Assembly: GCA_004796375.1 (NCBI GenBank)
Contig: QZLA01000062.1
Span: forward strand, 1-47,098
Reading direction: 5' to 3'
Length of the DNA stretch: 47,098 bases
Source: Desulfobacteraceae bacterium
Lineage (GTDB): Bacteria; Desulfobacterota; Desulfobacteria; Desulfobacterales; Desulfobacteraceae
Notes under the pieces: generated by a model
Databases searched by the model: none
Seen by the model: only the letters and a program-made list of their open reading frames with translations
What the model was told of the DNA's origin: nothing
Program-made: the position numbers and the translations under genes
Part shown: piece after piece, positions 25,587-34,030 of the stretch
Numbering within the stretch: the first letter of the stretch is position 1
How the letters are laid out: the number at the start of each line of letters is the position of its first letter

Positions 25587-27845
25587 ATGAGGATTATGTT
25601 TAACTACTTGAAAAACATAACGATTTTGCTTATTTTTCTTTTACTGGGTGCCATTGGTATTTCTTCTTTTCAGGTACATGCCGCCGACGTTGACCAGGAG
25701 GATCTTGAAAATGTCTCATGGCATATCACGGCGGAAAAAGGCAGCTTTGACAACGTTAAAAAGCTCTATGTAGCGCAGGGTGACGTACAGGTCACAGGCG
25801 GGGCCACACGCCTAGAAGCCGATTATATTGAGTATAATCAGGCGACCCAGGATATCTTTGCCAGTGGAAATGTGTTTCTGATATCAGGAGAGGACAGTCT
25901 GACCTGTAAAGCCATAGACCTGAACCTGAAAACCCAGACCGGCAAAGTCCAAAAAGGCGTCTTATACATCAAAAAAAATAATATGTATATCCATGGGGAA
26001 GAGATCCGGAAAACAGGCGAATTCACCTATGATGCCACAAAAGGGTATATCACCTCCTGTGCAGGAGAAGTTCAGGACTGGAAGATCTCGGCCAGGGACA
26101 TCAAGGTGACCATTGAAGGATACGGTTTTGCAAAAAATGCCGTTGTCTGGGCCAGGCAGATCCCCGCTTTGTATACCCCGTTCATTGCCTTTCCGGTCAA
26201 ATCAAAACGACAGACCGGTTTGTTGTCTCCCAAATTCGGCAGCTCCGATCGCAAGGGATATGAAATCGATCAGCCTTTTTTCTGGGCCATCTCCGAAAAT
26301 ACAGATGCCACGGTTTACCTGAACCCCATGTCTGAACGCGGCGTGAAGGTCGGCTTGGAATACCGGTATGTCTTGGACAATTCATCCAGGGGCACCGTGT
26401 TGCTGGACCTGCTGGATGACAACAAAGTGGATGACGGGACTGGCGCAACCAGTGATTACAGTTTTGAACAAACCGGTCAAAGGACCAATACAAACAGATA
26501 CTGGTTCCGGCTCAAAGCCGACCAGGAGCTGGGGTATGGATTCAGCGCCAGATTGGATATGGATATTATTTCCGATGCGGATTATCTCAGGGAGTTTGAA
26601 ACCGGACATACCGGATTTGAACCCACTCGAAACCGGTTTATCTCGGAATTCAGCCGAAGCATTGATGAGTATTACGATACGACCCGGACCAACCAATTGA
26701 ACATCAACCGGACCTGGCTGCAGCACAGCCTGAATGTTGACTTTCAATGGTTTGATGATGTCGTTGCCCGGCGTGAGGACACGGATGACACCACCCTGCA
26801 GTCCCTTCCTGCAGTTTCTTTCAACTCATCACTTCAGCCCTTGGGCCACTCGGGTGTGTTCTACCTGCTGGATTCCGAGGTGACCTATTTTTACAGAGAA
26901 GACACTCAAGACGCTGCAACTGCCACAAGTGAGAAGCTGAAGGGATTTCGAACCGATTTTCATCCCCGGCTGTTTTACCCTCTGAAATTTTCAAACCGGA
27001 TCAATATCGAACCCTCCATCGGACTTAAGGGGACCGTGTGGCATGTGGAGGATTTCAAAGACACCCAGGACCGTGAAGAAACCACCACCCACAGAGAGGC
27101 CTGGGATATCCGGTTGAAAGCGTCTTCAAAACTGCACCGTGTATTTACACCGGATGCTCAGTCCGATGTGAAGATCAAGCATGAAATCATTCCAACAGTA
27201 GAATATGCGTATACACCGGATATTGACCAGGATGACCTGCCGTTTTTTGATTCTGAGGACCGGATCGAAAAATCCAATGTCATTACCTATTCCGTCATCA
27301 ACCGGGTGATCACCCGCAAACCGGTTAAACCTTCAAAAAAACCCAGGCCCAATGCCCAGGCGCCCTTTTCCTACAAGGAAGCCGCCTGGATTAAACTATC
27401 ACAAAGCTTCTATGTGGATGATGAGGATAATGATGGCCGAGAGTTTTCAGATATCGAGCTGGATTCTGAATTTTATATCACCAAACGGCTGAGCCTGACC
27501 TCTGACCTGTCGTGGTCACCCTATGACAATCGGTTTAACACCCTGAACGTCGGAAGTACCGTGCGGGATAAACGGGGAGACAGTCTCACAATCCGGTACC
27601 GGTATGACCGGGATGTCTCAAAATCCATCTATACAAAAGCCATCGTCAAACTCACGGATGAGTACCGCGTATACGGCATTTATGAAAAGGACCTTGAGTC
27701 AGAGGAGACCACTGAAACCAGCATCGGTTTGACGATTAAAAAATCATGCTGGTCACTGGATCTTGCCTACACCGATACAACGGATGACAGCAAATTCGGC
27801 TTCTTCATCACCTTGCACGGGTTGGGAGGTTTTGGTTCAAGATGA
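25587..27845 (+). CDS. lptD: LPS-assembly protein LptD
   Basis: LptD is the outer-membrane barrel that inserts lipopolysaccharide into the outer leaflet, working with LptE. The 752-residue protein has a signal peptide (about 1-32), an OstA/LptA-like N-terminal jellyroll (about 48-170, with GDVQVTGGATRLEADYIEYN and ASGNVFL), and a long beta-barrel region with alternating aromatic and polar segments ending FGFFITLHGLGG. There are two candidate starts, the ATG at 25587 and one three codons later that has GAGG close upstream. It overlaps the next gene by four bases (ATGA). The cysteine pairs of E. coli LptD are not obvious. Confidence 0.93.
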   Translation: MRIMFNYLKNITILLIFLLLGAIGISSFQVHAADVDQEDLENVSWHITAEKGSFDNVKKLYVAQGDVQVTGGATRLEADYIEYNQATQDIFASGNVFLISGEDSLTCKAIDLNLKTQTGKVQKGVLYIKKNNMYIHGEEIRKTGEFTYDATKGYITSCAGEVQDWKISARDIKVTIEGYGFAKNAVVWARQIPALYTPFIAFPVKSKRQTGLLSPKFGSSDRKGYEIDQPFFWAISENTDATVYLNPMSERGVKVGLEYRYVLDNSSRGTVLLDLLDDNKVDDGTGATSDYSFEQTGQRTNTNRYWFRLKADQELGYGFSARLDMDIISDADYLREFETGHTGFEPTRNRFISEFSRSIDEYYDTTRTNQLNINRTWLQHSLNVDFQWFDDVVARREDTDDTTLQSLPAVSFNSSLQPLGHSGVFYLLDSEVTYFYREDTQDAATATSEKLKGFRTDFHPRLFYPLKFSNRINIEPSIGLKGTVWHVEDFKDTQDREETTTHREAWDIRLKASSKLHRVFTPDAQSDVKIKHEIIPTVEYAYTPDIDQDDLPFFDSEDRIEKSNVITYSVINRVITRKPVKPSKKPRPNAQAPFSYKEAAWIKLSQSFYVDDEDNDGREFSDIELDSEFYITKRLSLTSDLSWSPYDNRFNTLNVGSTVRDKRGDSLTIRYRYDRDVSKSIYTKAIVKLTDEYRVYGIYEKDLESEETTETSIGLTIKKSCWSLDLAYTDTTDDSKFGFFITLHGLGGFGSR

Positions 27846-28366
27846 GTCATGATGAACACTGGTATGCCCTCCTGACAAGAAGTAACTTTGAATATACGGT
27901 TTTCAACAGTATAATGAGTAAACAGGTCGAGGCATTCCTTCCGAAAACCAGAAAGCAGAGCCGCCGCAAAGACCGGAAACTGATGATCGATATGCCGCTG
28001 TTCCCCGGGTATCTTTTTGTGAAAACCAGTCTTGAACCGGCAAAACAGCTGCATATACTCAAAACAACGGGTGCCGTCAGGCTCCTGGGCAGCCAGAGCG
28101 GACCGGTACCGGTACCTGAATCCCAGATCAATTCATTGAAGATCCTGACCAGTGCCAGCATGGACTTGATTACGGGGAGTATCATTACCCTGAAAAAAGG
28201 TGACCCGGTTATGATCCTTAGCGGTCCCATGGCCGGAGTGACCGGTGAATTTGTCAGACACAAGGGAAAGGGCCGGGTATTGATTCGAATTGATGTTTTA
28301 GGACAGTACGCCGGTGTTGAGGTTGAAGAGGACAACCTTGAAAAAGTTCCGGACTTATTATCATAA
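27842..28366 (+). CDS. NusG-family antiterminator (UpxY/RfaH-like paralogue)
   Basis: A 174-residue NusG paralogue. It begins HWYALLTRSNFE, the NGN domain entry, with EAFLPKTRKQSRRKDRKL and MPLFPGYLFVK, wording typical of UpxY/LoaP-type specialised NusG proteins rather than housekeeping NusG. A KOW domain follows (GDPVMILSGPMAGVTGEFV). UpxY and RfaH proteins prolong transcription of long polysaccharide operons. It overlaps lptD by four bases, so the two are co-translated. Its target operon is not in this window; the housekeeping nusG should be elsewhere. Confidence 0.9.
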   Translation: MSHDEHWYALLTRSNFEYTVFNSIMSKQVEAFLPKTRKQSRRKDRKLMIDMPLFPGYLFVKTSLEPAKQLHILKTTGAVRLLGSQSGPVPVPESQINSLKILTSASMDLITGSIITLKKGDPVMILSGPMAGVTGEFVRHKGKGRVLIRIDVLGQYAGVEVEEDNLEKVPDLLS

Positions 28367-28427
28367 CCCCTTGACTTATTATAAAATTTTCATTAAAACC
28401 TTTTAAACTTATTCAAGTTGCTTTGAA

Positions 28428-28455
28428 TTGAGACACCCGGTACAAACAATATATT
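28428..28455 (+). promoter_or_regulatory. putative promoter of the IHF/HU-holB operon
   Basis: TTGAGA (28428-28433) and TATATT (28450-28455) are separated by 16 bp, 37 bp before the IHF/HU ATG. A second candidate, TTGACT at 28371, overlaps the end of the NusG-like gene. Confidence 0.5.
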
Positions 28456-28492
28456 TTGGAAGCTAAATAGAAACAGATGCAAAAGAGGATAT

Positions 28493-28768
28493 ATGAATAA
28501 ACTTGAGTTAATCTCCACCCTGAAAGATAAAGCCAACCTCACAAAAGCTGAAGCCGCAGAAGTGGTCAAAATATTCTTCGATTCTTTAACAGATGCCTTC
28601 TTGGAAGGTGAGCGTGTCGAAATCAGAGGACTTTGCAGTTTTCATATCAAAGAGTATAAAAGTTATACCGGCAGAAACCCGAAAACCGGTGAAAAAGTCA
28701 CCATACCTCCGAAAAAACTTCCTTTTTTCAAATGCGGTAAAGAACTCAAGGAGCGGGTAGACTTCTAA
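28493..28768 (+). CDS. HU/IHF-family DNA-binding protein
   Basis: A 91-residue DNA-bending protein. It shows an N-terminal helix pair (MNKLELISTLKDKANLTKAEA), the GERVEIRGLCSFHIKEY strand, and the beta-arm GRNPKTGEKVTIPPKK that contacts the minor groove. GAGGAT precedes the ATG. The SFHIKEYKSYTGRNPKTGE wording is closer to IHF alpha/beta-like proteins than to HU, but I do not assign a subunit. It starts a tight operon, 4 bp before holB. Confidence 0.9.
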   Translation: MNKLELISTLKDKANLTKAEAAEVVKIFFDSLTDAFLEGERVEIRGLCSFHIKEYKSYTGRNPKTGEKVTIPPKKLPFFKCGKELKERVDF

Positions 28769-28772
28769 AAGG

Positions 28773-29816
28773 ATGACCCAAACCGTGTCTGGTTTTGAGA
28801 ATATTCATAACCAACAATCCCCTATCAATGAAATAAAAACATTACTGCAGTCTGATACGCTTCCCAACGCCATTCTCTTCACCGGGAATGAGTCCTCGAA
28901 GATCAATCAGACTGCATTGTTTTTTTCTAAAGCCGCCAATTGCACAAAGGATTCTGCCAACCCATGCGGGAGCTGCATTTCCTGTAAAAAAATTGAGCAG
29001 GGGGTCCATCCGGATATTCTTTTTATCAACACCACTGATAAGAAGAATATCACGATTTCCCAGATCAGGGAAATCGGTTCACGTCTCAGTATCAAGGCCA
29101 ATGAAGCCAGGGTCAGAACAGTGATTCTCCCCCATGCAGAAAAGATGAACATCCCTGCTCAGAACGCCATGTTGAAGATGCTTGAGGAGCCCCCGGACAG
29201 AACCGTGTTCCTGTTGTTCGCCCCAAAGGTCACGGACATGCTGCCTACCATTCAATCCAGGTGCAGGAAAATCGGATGCATCCCACCGGACAGGGCTTCT
29301 ATTGAAGCCTATCTGACCGGCACCCATGAGGTGGCCCCTGACATGGCCCGAATCATCTCACGGACGTGCGGTGAAAACCTGGAAAAGGCCCTCATGCTGC
29401 TTGATCTGCAAAAAGATGCCACCCATGAACCTGAAGGCGGCTGGATCGAGCATCGGAGAACAACGCTGCACTCCCTGTTTTTTCTTCTTGGTGCTGTGGA
29501 CCAGATACCCCGATACATGAGCCGTTGCCTCCTGCTTGCTGAACACCTGACCCGCAAACCTGAACTCCTTGGGGAGATGTTCATGATCCTGAGAACTTTT
29601 TTCAGGGACCTGTCCGTATTCCGCCATGCCCCGCAGGACATCATCAACACCGATTTTTTTGATTCTTTTGAAGACATCTGTGCAAAAAGGCCATATAATG
29701 ATCATTTGGATTGGATAAAAGGTCTGTTTGAGGCGCAGAGAAAAATCGAGGCCAATGCATCTGCCAGGCTGACCCTGGAACGCTTTTTTTTACAACTGCC
29801 TCCAAAAGGGATGTAA
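28773..29816 (+). CDS. holB: DNA polymerase III subunit delta-prime
   Basis: HolB is the stator subunit of the clamp loader. The 347-residue protein has a degenerate P-loop (FTGNESSKINQTALFF, no GKT, as expected for delta-prime), a zinc-binding segment CTKDSANPCGSCISCKK, MLKMLEEPPDRTVFLLFAP, and an SRC motif (TIQSRCRKI). It follows the IHF/HU gene by 4 bp and precedes ricT by 3 bp. This ordering (holB-ricT-metG) is common in bacteria. Confidence 0.93.
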   Translation: MTQTVSGFENIHNQQSPINEIKTLLQSDTLPNAILFTGNESSKINQTALFFSKAANCTKDSANPCGSCISCKKIEQGVHPDILFINTTDKKNITISQIREIGSRLSIKANEARVRTVILPHAEKMNIPAQNAMLKMLEEPPDRTVFLLFAPKVTDMLPTIQSRCRKIGCIPPDRASIEAYLTGTHEVAPDMARIISRTCGENLEKALMLLDLQKDATHEPEGGWIEHRRTTLHSLFFLLGAVDQIPRYMSRCLLLAEHLTRKPELLGEMFMILRTFFRDLSVFRHAPQDIINTDFFDSFEDICAKRPYNDHLDWIKGLFEAQRKIEANASARLTLERFFLQLPPKGM

Positions 29817-29819
29817 CAC

Positions 29820-30629
29820 ATGACAAAAGTAGCAGGCGTGAAGTTCAAGACCGCCGGTAAAATATATGATTTCAACTCCGGAGCATTTGTTCTACATATA
29901 AAAGATAAGGTAATTGTTGAAACTGAACAGGGACTTGGATTTGGTGAGGTGGCGGTTCTCCCCCGCAGCGTGGAGGCACCTGCAAAAGACCTGAAGCAGA
30001 TTGTCCGTGTGGCCACCCAAGAGGATTTCAACAAACGCCAGGAGATCAAGAAACTCGAGCAAAAGGCGTTTGATTTCTGTATAGAATGCATTAACCGGCT
30101 GGGCCTGCTGATGAATCTTTTTTCAGTGGAAAGCACGTTTGATAGAAACAAACTCACCTTTTTTTACACAGCCGATGGCCGGATCGATTTTCGGGAACTG
30201 ATCAAGCTGTTGGTCAAAGAGTTCAGTATCCGGATAGAGATGCGGCAGGTCGGTATCCGCAACCTGTCAAAGCACTGCGGCGGGATCGGAAAATGCGGCA
30301 GGGAGCTGTGCTGCTCTTCATTTATACACAGTTTTGACCCGGTTTCCATTAAGATGGCCAAGGAGCAGGGACTCTCCTTGAACCCGACCAAAATCTCAGG
30401 GGTCTGCGGCAGGTTGATGTGCTGTCTGACCTTTGAAAATGAAACATATAAATCGTTAAAAAAATCATTGCCGAAACTTGGAAAAATCGTTTCCTGCCCA
30501 AAGGGCAAAGGCAAAGTGATCCGCCAGAATATCTTAAAGCAGAGTATCACCCTTCGTCTTGAGGACAACACCGAAACCGAAGCAGATATTAAAGAGATAA
30601 AAATTCCGAAACAACAGGATAGTAATTAA
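29820..30629 (+). CDS. ricT: PSP1/RicT-family protein (YaaT homologue)
   Basis: RicT (YaaT) in Bacillus is an Fe-S protein that with RicA and RicF assists RNase Y-dependent RNA processing; in other bacteria its role is less clear. The 269-residue protein has the PSP1 core (GLGFGEVAVLP) and two cysteine clusters, HCGGIGKCGRELCC and SGVCGRLMCC, the ligands of the RicT Fe-S cluster. The start has MTKVAGVKFKTAGK. It is between holB and metG, the conserved place. No ricA or ricF partner is nearby. Confidence 0.9.
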   Translation: MTKVAGVKFKTAGKIYDFNSGAFVLHIKDKVIVETEQGLGFGEVAVLPRSVEAPAKDLKQIVRVATQEDFNKRQEIKKLEQKAFDFCIECINRLGLLMNLFSVESTFDRNKLTFFYTADGRIDFRELIKLLVKEFSIRIEMRQVGIRNLSKHCGGIGKCGRELCCSSFIHSFDPVSIKMAKEQGLSLNPTKISGVCGRLMCCLTFENETYKSLKKSLPKLGKIVSCPKGKGKVIRQNILKQSITLRLEDNTETEADIKEIKIPKQQDSN

Positions 30630-30633
30630 TCAC

Positions 30634-32571
30634 ATGACTACTCGACACCGTTTCTTTACAACACCGATCTACTACGTGAATGCAAAGCCCCACCTGGGAC
30701 ATGCCTACACTTCCATCGCCGTTGATGTGGCCACACGGTTCAACAAGATGATGGACAACACCACCTTCTTTTTGACCGGGACAGATGAGCACGGCGATAA
30801 AATTGTTCAAGCCGCCGAAAAGCAGGACACCAGCCCCAAGGCCTATGCAGATCAGATCAGCCGCCTGTTTCAGGACCTTCTCCCGTTCCTGGATGTATCC
30901 AACGACAAATTCATCCGGACCACGGACCCGGATCATATCAAAGTGGTCCAGAATATTCTGGCCAGCATCTATGATAAGGGGGATATCTATTTTGCCAGCT
31001 ATGAAGGAAAATACTGTTTTGGGTGTGAACGGTTCTACCAGGACAGGGAGCTGGTGGACGGCAAATGCCCGGACCACGACACCGAACCCAGCCTGATCAA
31101 GGAATCCAACTATTTCTTTAAAATGAGCCAATATCAGGACTGGCTGATCGACCATATCAAATCAAACCCGGACTTTATCCGACCCAAACAATATGAAACC
31201 GAACTGCTCTCTTTTTTAAAAGAGCCCCTGGAAGATCTATGCATCTCAAGACCCAAATCCAGGCTGACCTGGGGGATTACCCTGCCCTTTGATGAAGACT
31301 ATGTGACCTATGTCTGGTTCGATGCCCTGGTCAACTATATTTCAGCCCTGGGATACCCGGATGGTGAGCTGTTCAATCAGTTCTGGCCGCAAACCCGGCA
31401 TTTTGTGGCCAAGGATATTATCAAGCCCCACGGTATCTACTGGCCTATCATGCTGAAATCTGCAGGTATAGATATCTATGAGGGACTGAATGTCCACGGC
31501 TTCTGGAATGTCAAGGGCAGCAAAATGTCCAAAAGTATCGGGAATGTGACAGATCCGGTGGAGGTTACCGAGCAGTACGGTCTGGACGCATTCCGGTATT
31601 TCCTGATCCGGGAGATGGTTTTCGGTCTGGATGCCAATTTCACTGAAGACAACCTGGTATCCAGAATCAACTCGGATCTTGCCAATGACCTGGGTAACCT
31701 GTTTTCAAGAATTCTGTCCATGCATCATCGCTATTTTAAAGGGACTGTCCCCTCACTTGCTGATGAATTCAAAACCGATACGGCACTGAATCTGGAACCC
31801 CAGGCCCGTGAGGCCATTGATGCGTATGTCTCCAGTATGGAAATCTGTGCATACCATAAAGGGATATCTGCGGTCTGGCAATTGATTTCGCACATGAACC
31901 GTTACATCGATACCCAGGCGCCCTGGGTGCTGGCCAAGGATGAGGCAAACCAGGCAAAACTGGCAGCGGTTATGGTGAATCTTCTGGAAGGCGTGCGTGT
32001 GGTTGCCGGCCTGATCTATCCGGTTATGCCGCAGACCAGTAGGGTGATGAACCAAACCTTGGGTTTGGAAATCCCCGATAATAAAGAGTTTTATACGATT
32101 GATGAACTTCGGCCCTGGGGCCAATTGGCCAGCGGGAGCGCTACTCAAAAACCCGGCATTTTATTCCCGAGGATTGACACAAAAAAAGCTGACACACAAA
32201 AACAGGAAACGATCAAGGCGGTCAAACCCCTGAAACCACCTGTCAAAGACCAGATCACCATTGATGAGTTTTCCAAAATCGACCTGAGAAGCGCCACGGT
32301 CCTATCCGCCGAAACCGTTGAAAAATCCAGCAAGCTGTTGAAACTCCAGGTGGAGGTCGGTTCAGAAAAACGTCAGGTGATTGCAGGCATTGCCAAACAG
32401 TACAGCCCCGAAGACCTGGTGGGAAAACAGGTAATCATTGTGGCCAATCTGACCCCTGCCAAACTGATGGGTGAAACCTCCGAAGGCATGATCCTGGCAG
32501 CCAACGATAAGAAGAACCTGGTCCTGGCGGGATTTGACACCACCGTCAAAACGGGCAATCCCGTTAAATAA
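30634..32571 (+). CDS. metG: Methionyl-tRNA synthetase with C-terminal tRNA-binding domain
   Basis: MetG charges tRNA-Met. The 645-residue protein has the HIGH-type motif HLGH at 20-23, a zinc-knuckle region (YCFGCERFYQDRE and GKCPDHDTE), the KMSKS motif at 297-301, the anticodon-binding helical domain, and a C-terminal EMAP/Trbp111-like OB domain (about 545-645, IDLRSATVLSAE). The length is typical of the class with the extra domain. It is 4 bp after ricT. Confidence 0.96.
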   Translation: MTTRHRFFTTPIYYVNAKPHLGHAYTSIAVDVATRFNKMMDNTTFFLTGTDEHGDKIVQAAEKQDTSPKAYADQISRLFQDLLPFLDVSNDKFIRTTDPDHIKVVQNILASIYDKGDIYFASYEGKYCFGCERFYQDRELVDGKCPDHDTEPSLIKESNYFFKMSQYQDWLIDHIKSNPDFIRPKQYETELLSFLKEPLEDLCISRPKSRLTWGITLPFDEDYVTYVWFDALVNYISALGYPDGELFNQFWPQTRHFVAKDIIKPHGIYWPIMLKSAGIDIYEGLNVHGFWNVKGSKMSKSIGNVTDPVEVTEQYGLDAFRYFLIREMVFGLDANFTEDNLVSRINSDLANDLGNLFSRILSMHHRYFKGTVPSLADEFKTDTALNLEPQAREAIDAYVSSMEICAYHKGISAVWQLISHMNRYIDTQAPWVLAKDEANQAKLAAVMVNLLEGVRVVAGLIYPVMPQTSRVMNQTLGLEIPDNKEFYTIDELRPWGQLASGSATQKPGILFPRIDTKKADTQKQETIKAVKPLKPPVKDQITIDEFSKIDLRSATVLSAETVEKSSKLLKLQVEVGSEKRQVIAGIAKQYSPEDLVGKQVIIVANLTPAKLMGETSEGMILAANDKKNLVLAGFDTTVKTGNPVK

Positions 32572-32593
32572 TTGACTTCAAAAGGATTTCAAA

Positions 32594-33976
32594 TTGTTGT
32601 CTGAACCGAGGGAAAATTCCTGGAGAAGCGCTCAGTCCGGATACCTGAACCGGAAAAGGAAGACACGTCATTATCGCCTGGTGCTGCGGCTCATGTTGAT
32701 GATCTGCCTGCTGCTCGTCACCATAGTTGTGATCCGGCAGACCGGAATGATTTCGTTCTTCACCACCCCGGATTCCCAAACACAGCAGGGCAAAACAGCA
32801 CCCACAGCCGAGCAGGGCAAACGTTCGGCCCCCAAAGCAGACCTGCTTTCCAACCGGGACTTAAAGGGCATTTTGTCCCAGGTCCCGTTGCTGAATGCCG
32901 ATTCCAATATTTTTTTTATCGAGAACGGCCTGGGATCCTATCGAATTACCACCAGCCTGAATGTTGATATTCAGGAATTTTTGCTTAAAAAACTGGACCG
33001 GTTAAAAACACTCAAACGGGGGAAACCCAGGAATATCGCTTTGGTTGTAATGGAACCGGATACCGGTAAAATCATTGCCCTTGCCGGATTTGACCTGGAT
33101 AATCCCAAAACTAATCCCTGCTATGAATCCCGGTTTCCTGCCGCAAGCATTTTTAAAATTGTTACTGCTGCCGCAGCACTTGAAACCCTTGGTTTCACAC
33201 CGGACACACCGCTCTATTTTAACGGGAACAAGTATACCCTGTATAAACGCCAGCTGAAAAACACCCGGAACAAATACTCCTATAAAGTTTCGTTTGCCCA
33301 GGCATTTGCAGAATCAATCAATCCTGTCTTTGGGAAAATTTCCCAGAACGACATGGGAAAAGATACCCTTGATACCTATGCCAGCGCCTTTGGTTTTAAT
33401 GCACCTATCGATTCTGAGCTGAGCTTTACATCCGGTGTCTTGAAAATGACAGATCAGCCCTATCAGTGGGCTGAAATCGGATGCGGATTCAACAACGACA
33501 CCACCATCTCACCTGTTTTTGGTGCCATGCTGGCCAGCACAATCATCAACTCAGGCAAGGTGCCGGTTCCCAATATCGTTGAACATGTCGCCGATGCCAA
33601 GGGCAACCTGATCTATCAATGGGAAAACCGGATTCATAACAGTGCCATCAAATCTAAAACCGCATCCAGCCTGGTCACCCTGATGAAAAAAACTGTTTCA
33701 AGCGGAACAGCCAGAAAAATTTTCAGGGGGCAAAAAAAACATCCGGTGTTATCCAAATTGACTATTGGTGGAAAAACGGGTTCATTATACAATAAGGCCC
33801 ACACCATTAAATACGACTGGTTTACCGGGTTCGGGATGCAGAAATCCGGTTCCGGAAAACTGGCGGTGTCCATTGTGGTCGGACATGGTAAGTACTATGG
33901 TACCAAAGCCGGCGAATATGGCAGAATGATCCTTGAACAGTATTTTAAACAGCCGGTAAAACTTGCTGAGCGTTAA
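32594..33976 (+). CDS. Penicillin-binding transpeptidase domain protein (no dimerisation domain)
   Basis: A 460-residue cell-wall transpeptidase of the penicillin-binding family. It has a cytoplasmic basic tail, a transmembrane helix (about 30-50), a linker, and a transpeptidase domain with SIFK at 185-188 (catalytic serine), SIN at 241-243, and KTG at 394-396. The usual PBP dimerisation domain is missing and only a short spacer precedes the catalytic part, so it is smaller than PBP2 or PBP3. The start is a TTG pair with AAAGGA upstream. It follows metG and precedes the GlmS-like gene. Confidence 0.85.
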   Translation: MLSEPRENSWRSAQSGYLNRKRKTRHYRLVLRLMLMICLLLVTIVVIRQTGMISFFTTPDSQTQQGKTAPTAEQGKRSAPKADLLSNRDLKGILSQVPLLNADSNIFFIENGLGSYRITTSLNVDIQEFLLKKLDRLKTLKRGKPRNIALVVMEPDTGKIIALAGFDLDNPKTNPCYESRFPAASIFKIVTAAAALETLGFTPDTPLYFNGNKYTLYKRQLKNTRNKYSYKVSFAQAFAESINPVFGKISQNDMGKDTLDTYASAFGFNAPIDSELSFTSGVLKMTDQPYQWAEIGCGFNNDTTISPVFGAMLASTIINSGKVPVPNIVEHVADAKGNLIYQWENRIHNSAIKSKTASSLVTLMKKTVSSGTARKIFRGQKKHPVLSKLTIGGKTGSLYNKAHTIKYDWFTGFGMQKSGSGKLAVSIVVGHGKYYGTKAGEYGRMILEQYFKQPVKLAER

Positions 33977-34030
33977 CCGGTTGAGCAAGACTGAATCTTA
34001 ACTCAAGACGGTCTAACCATAAGGAGAGAG

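Noticed and set aside
30600..30640. T-box or other leader before metG
   Set aside because: metG starts 4 bp after ricT, leaving no room for a leader.
33977..34030. glmS ribozyme upstream of the GlmS-like gene
   Set aside because: Only 54 bp separate it from the PBP gene, far too short for the ribozyme, and no core sequence is present; a weak TTGAG/CTCAA hairpin there is not a clear terminator.
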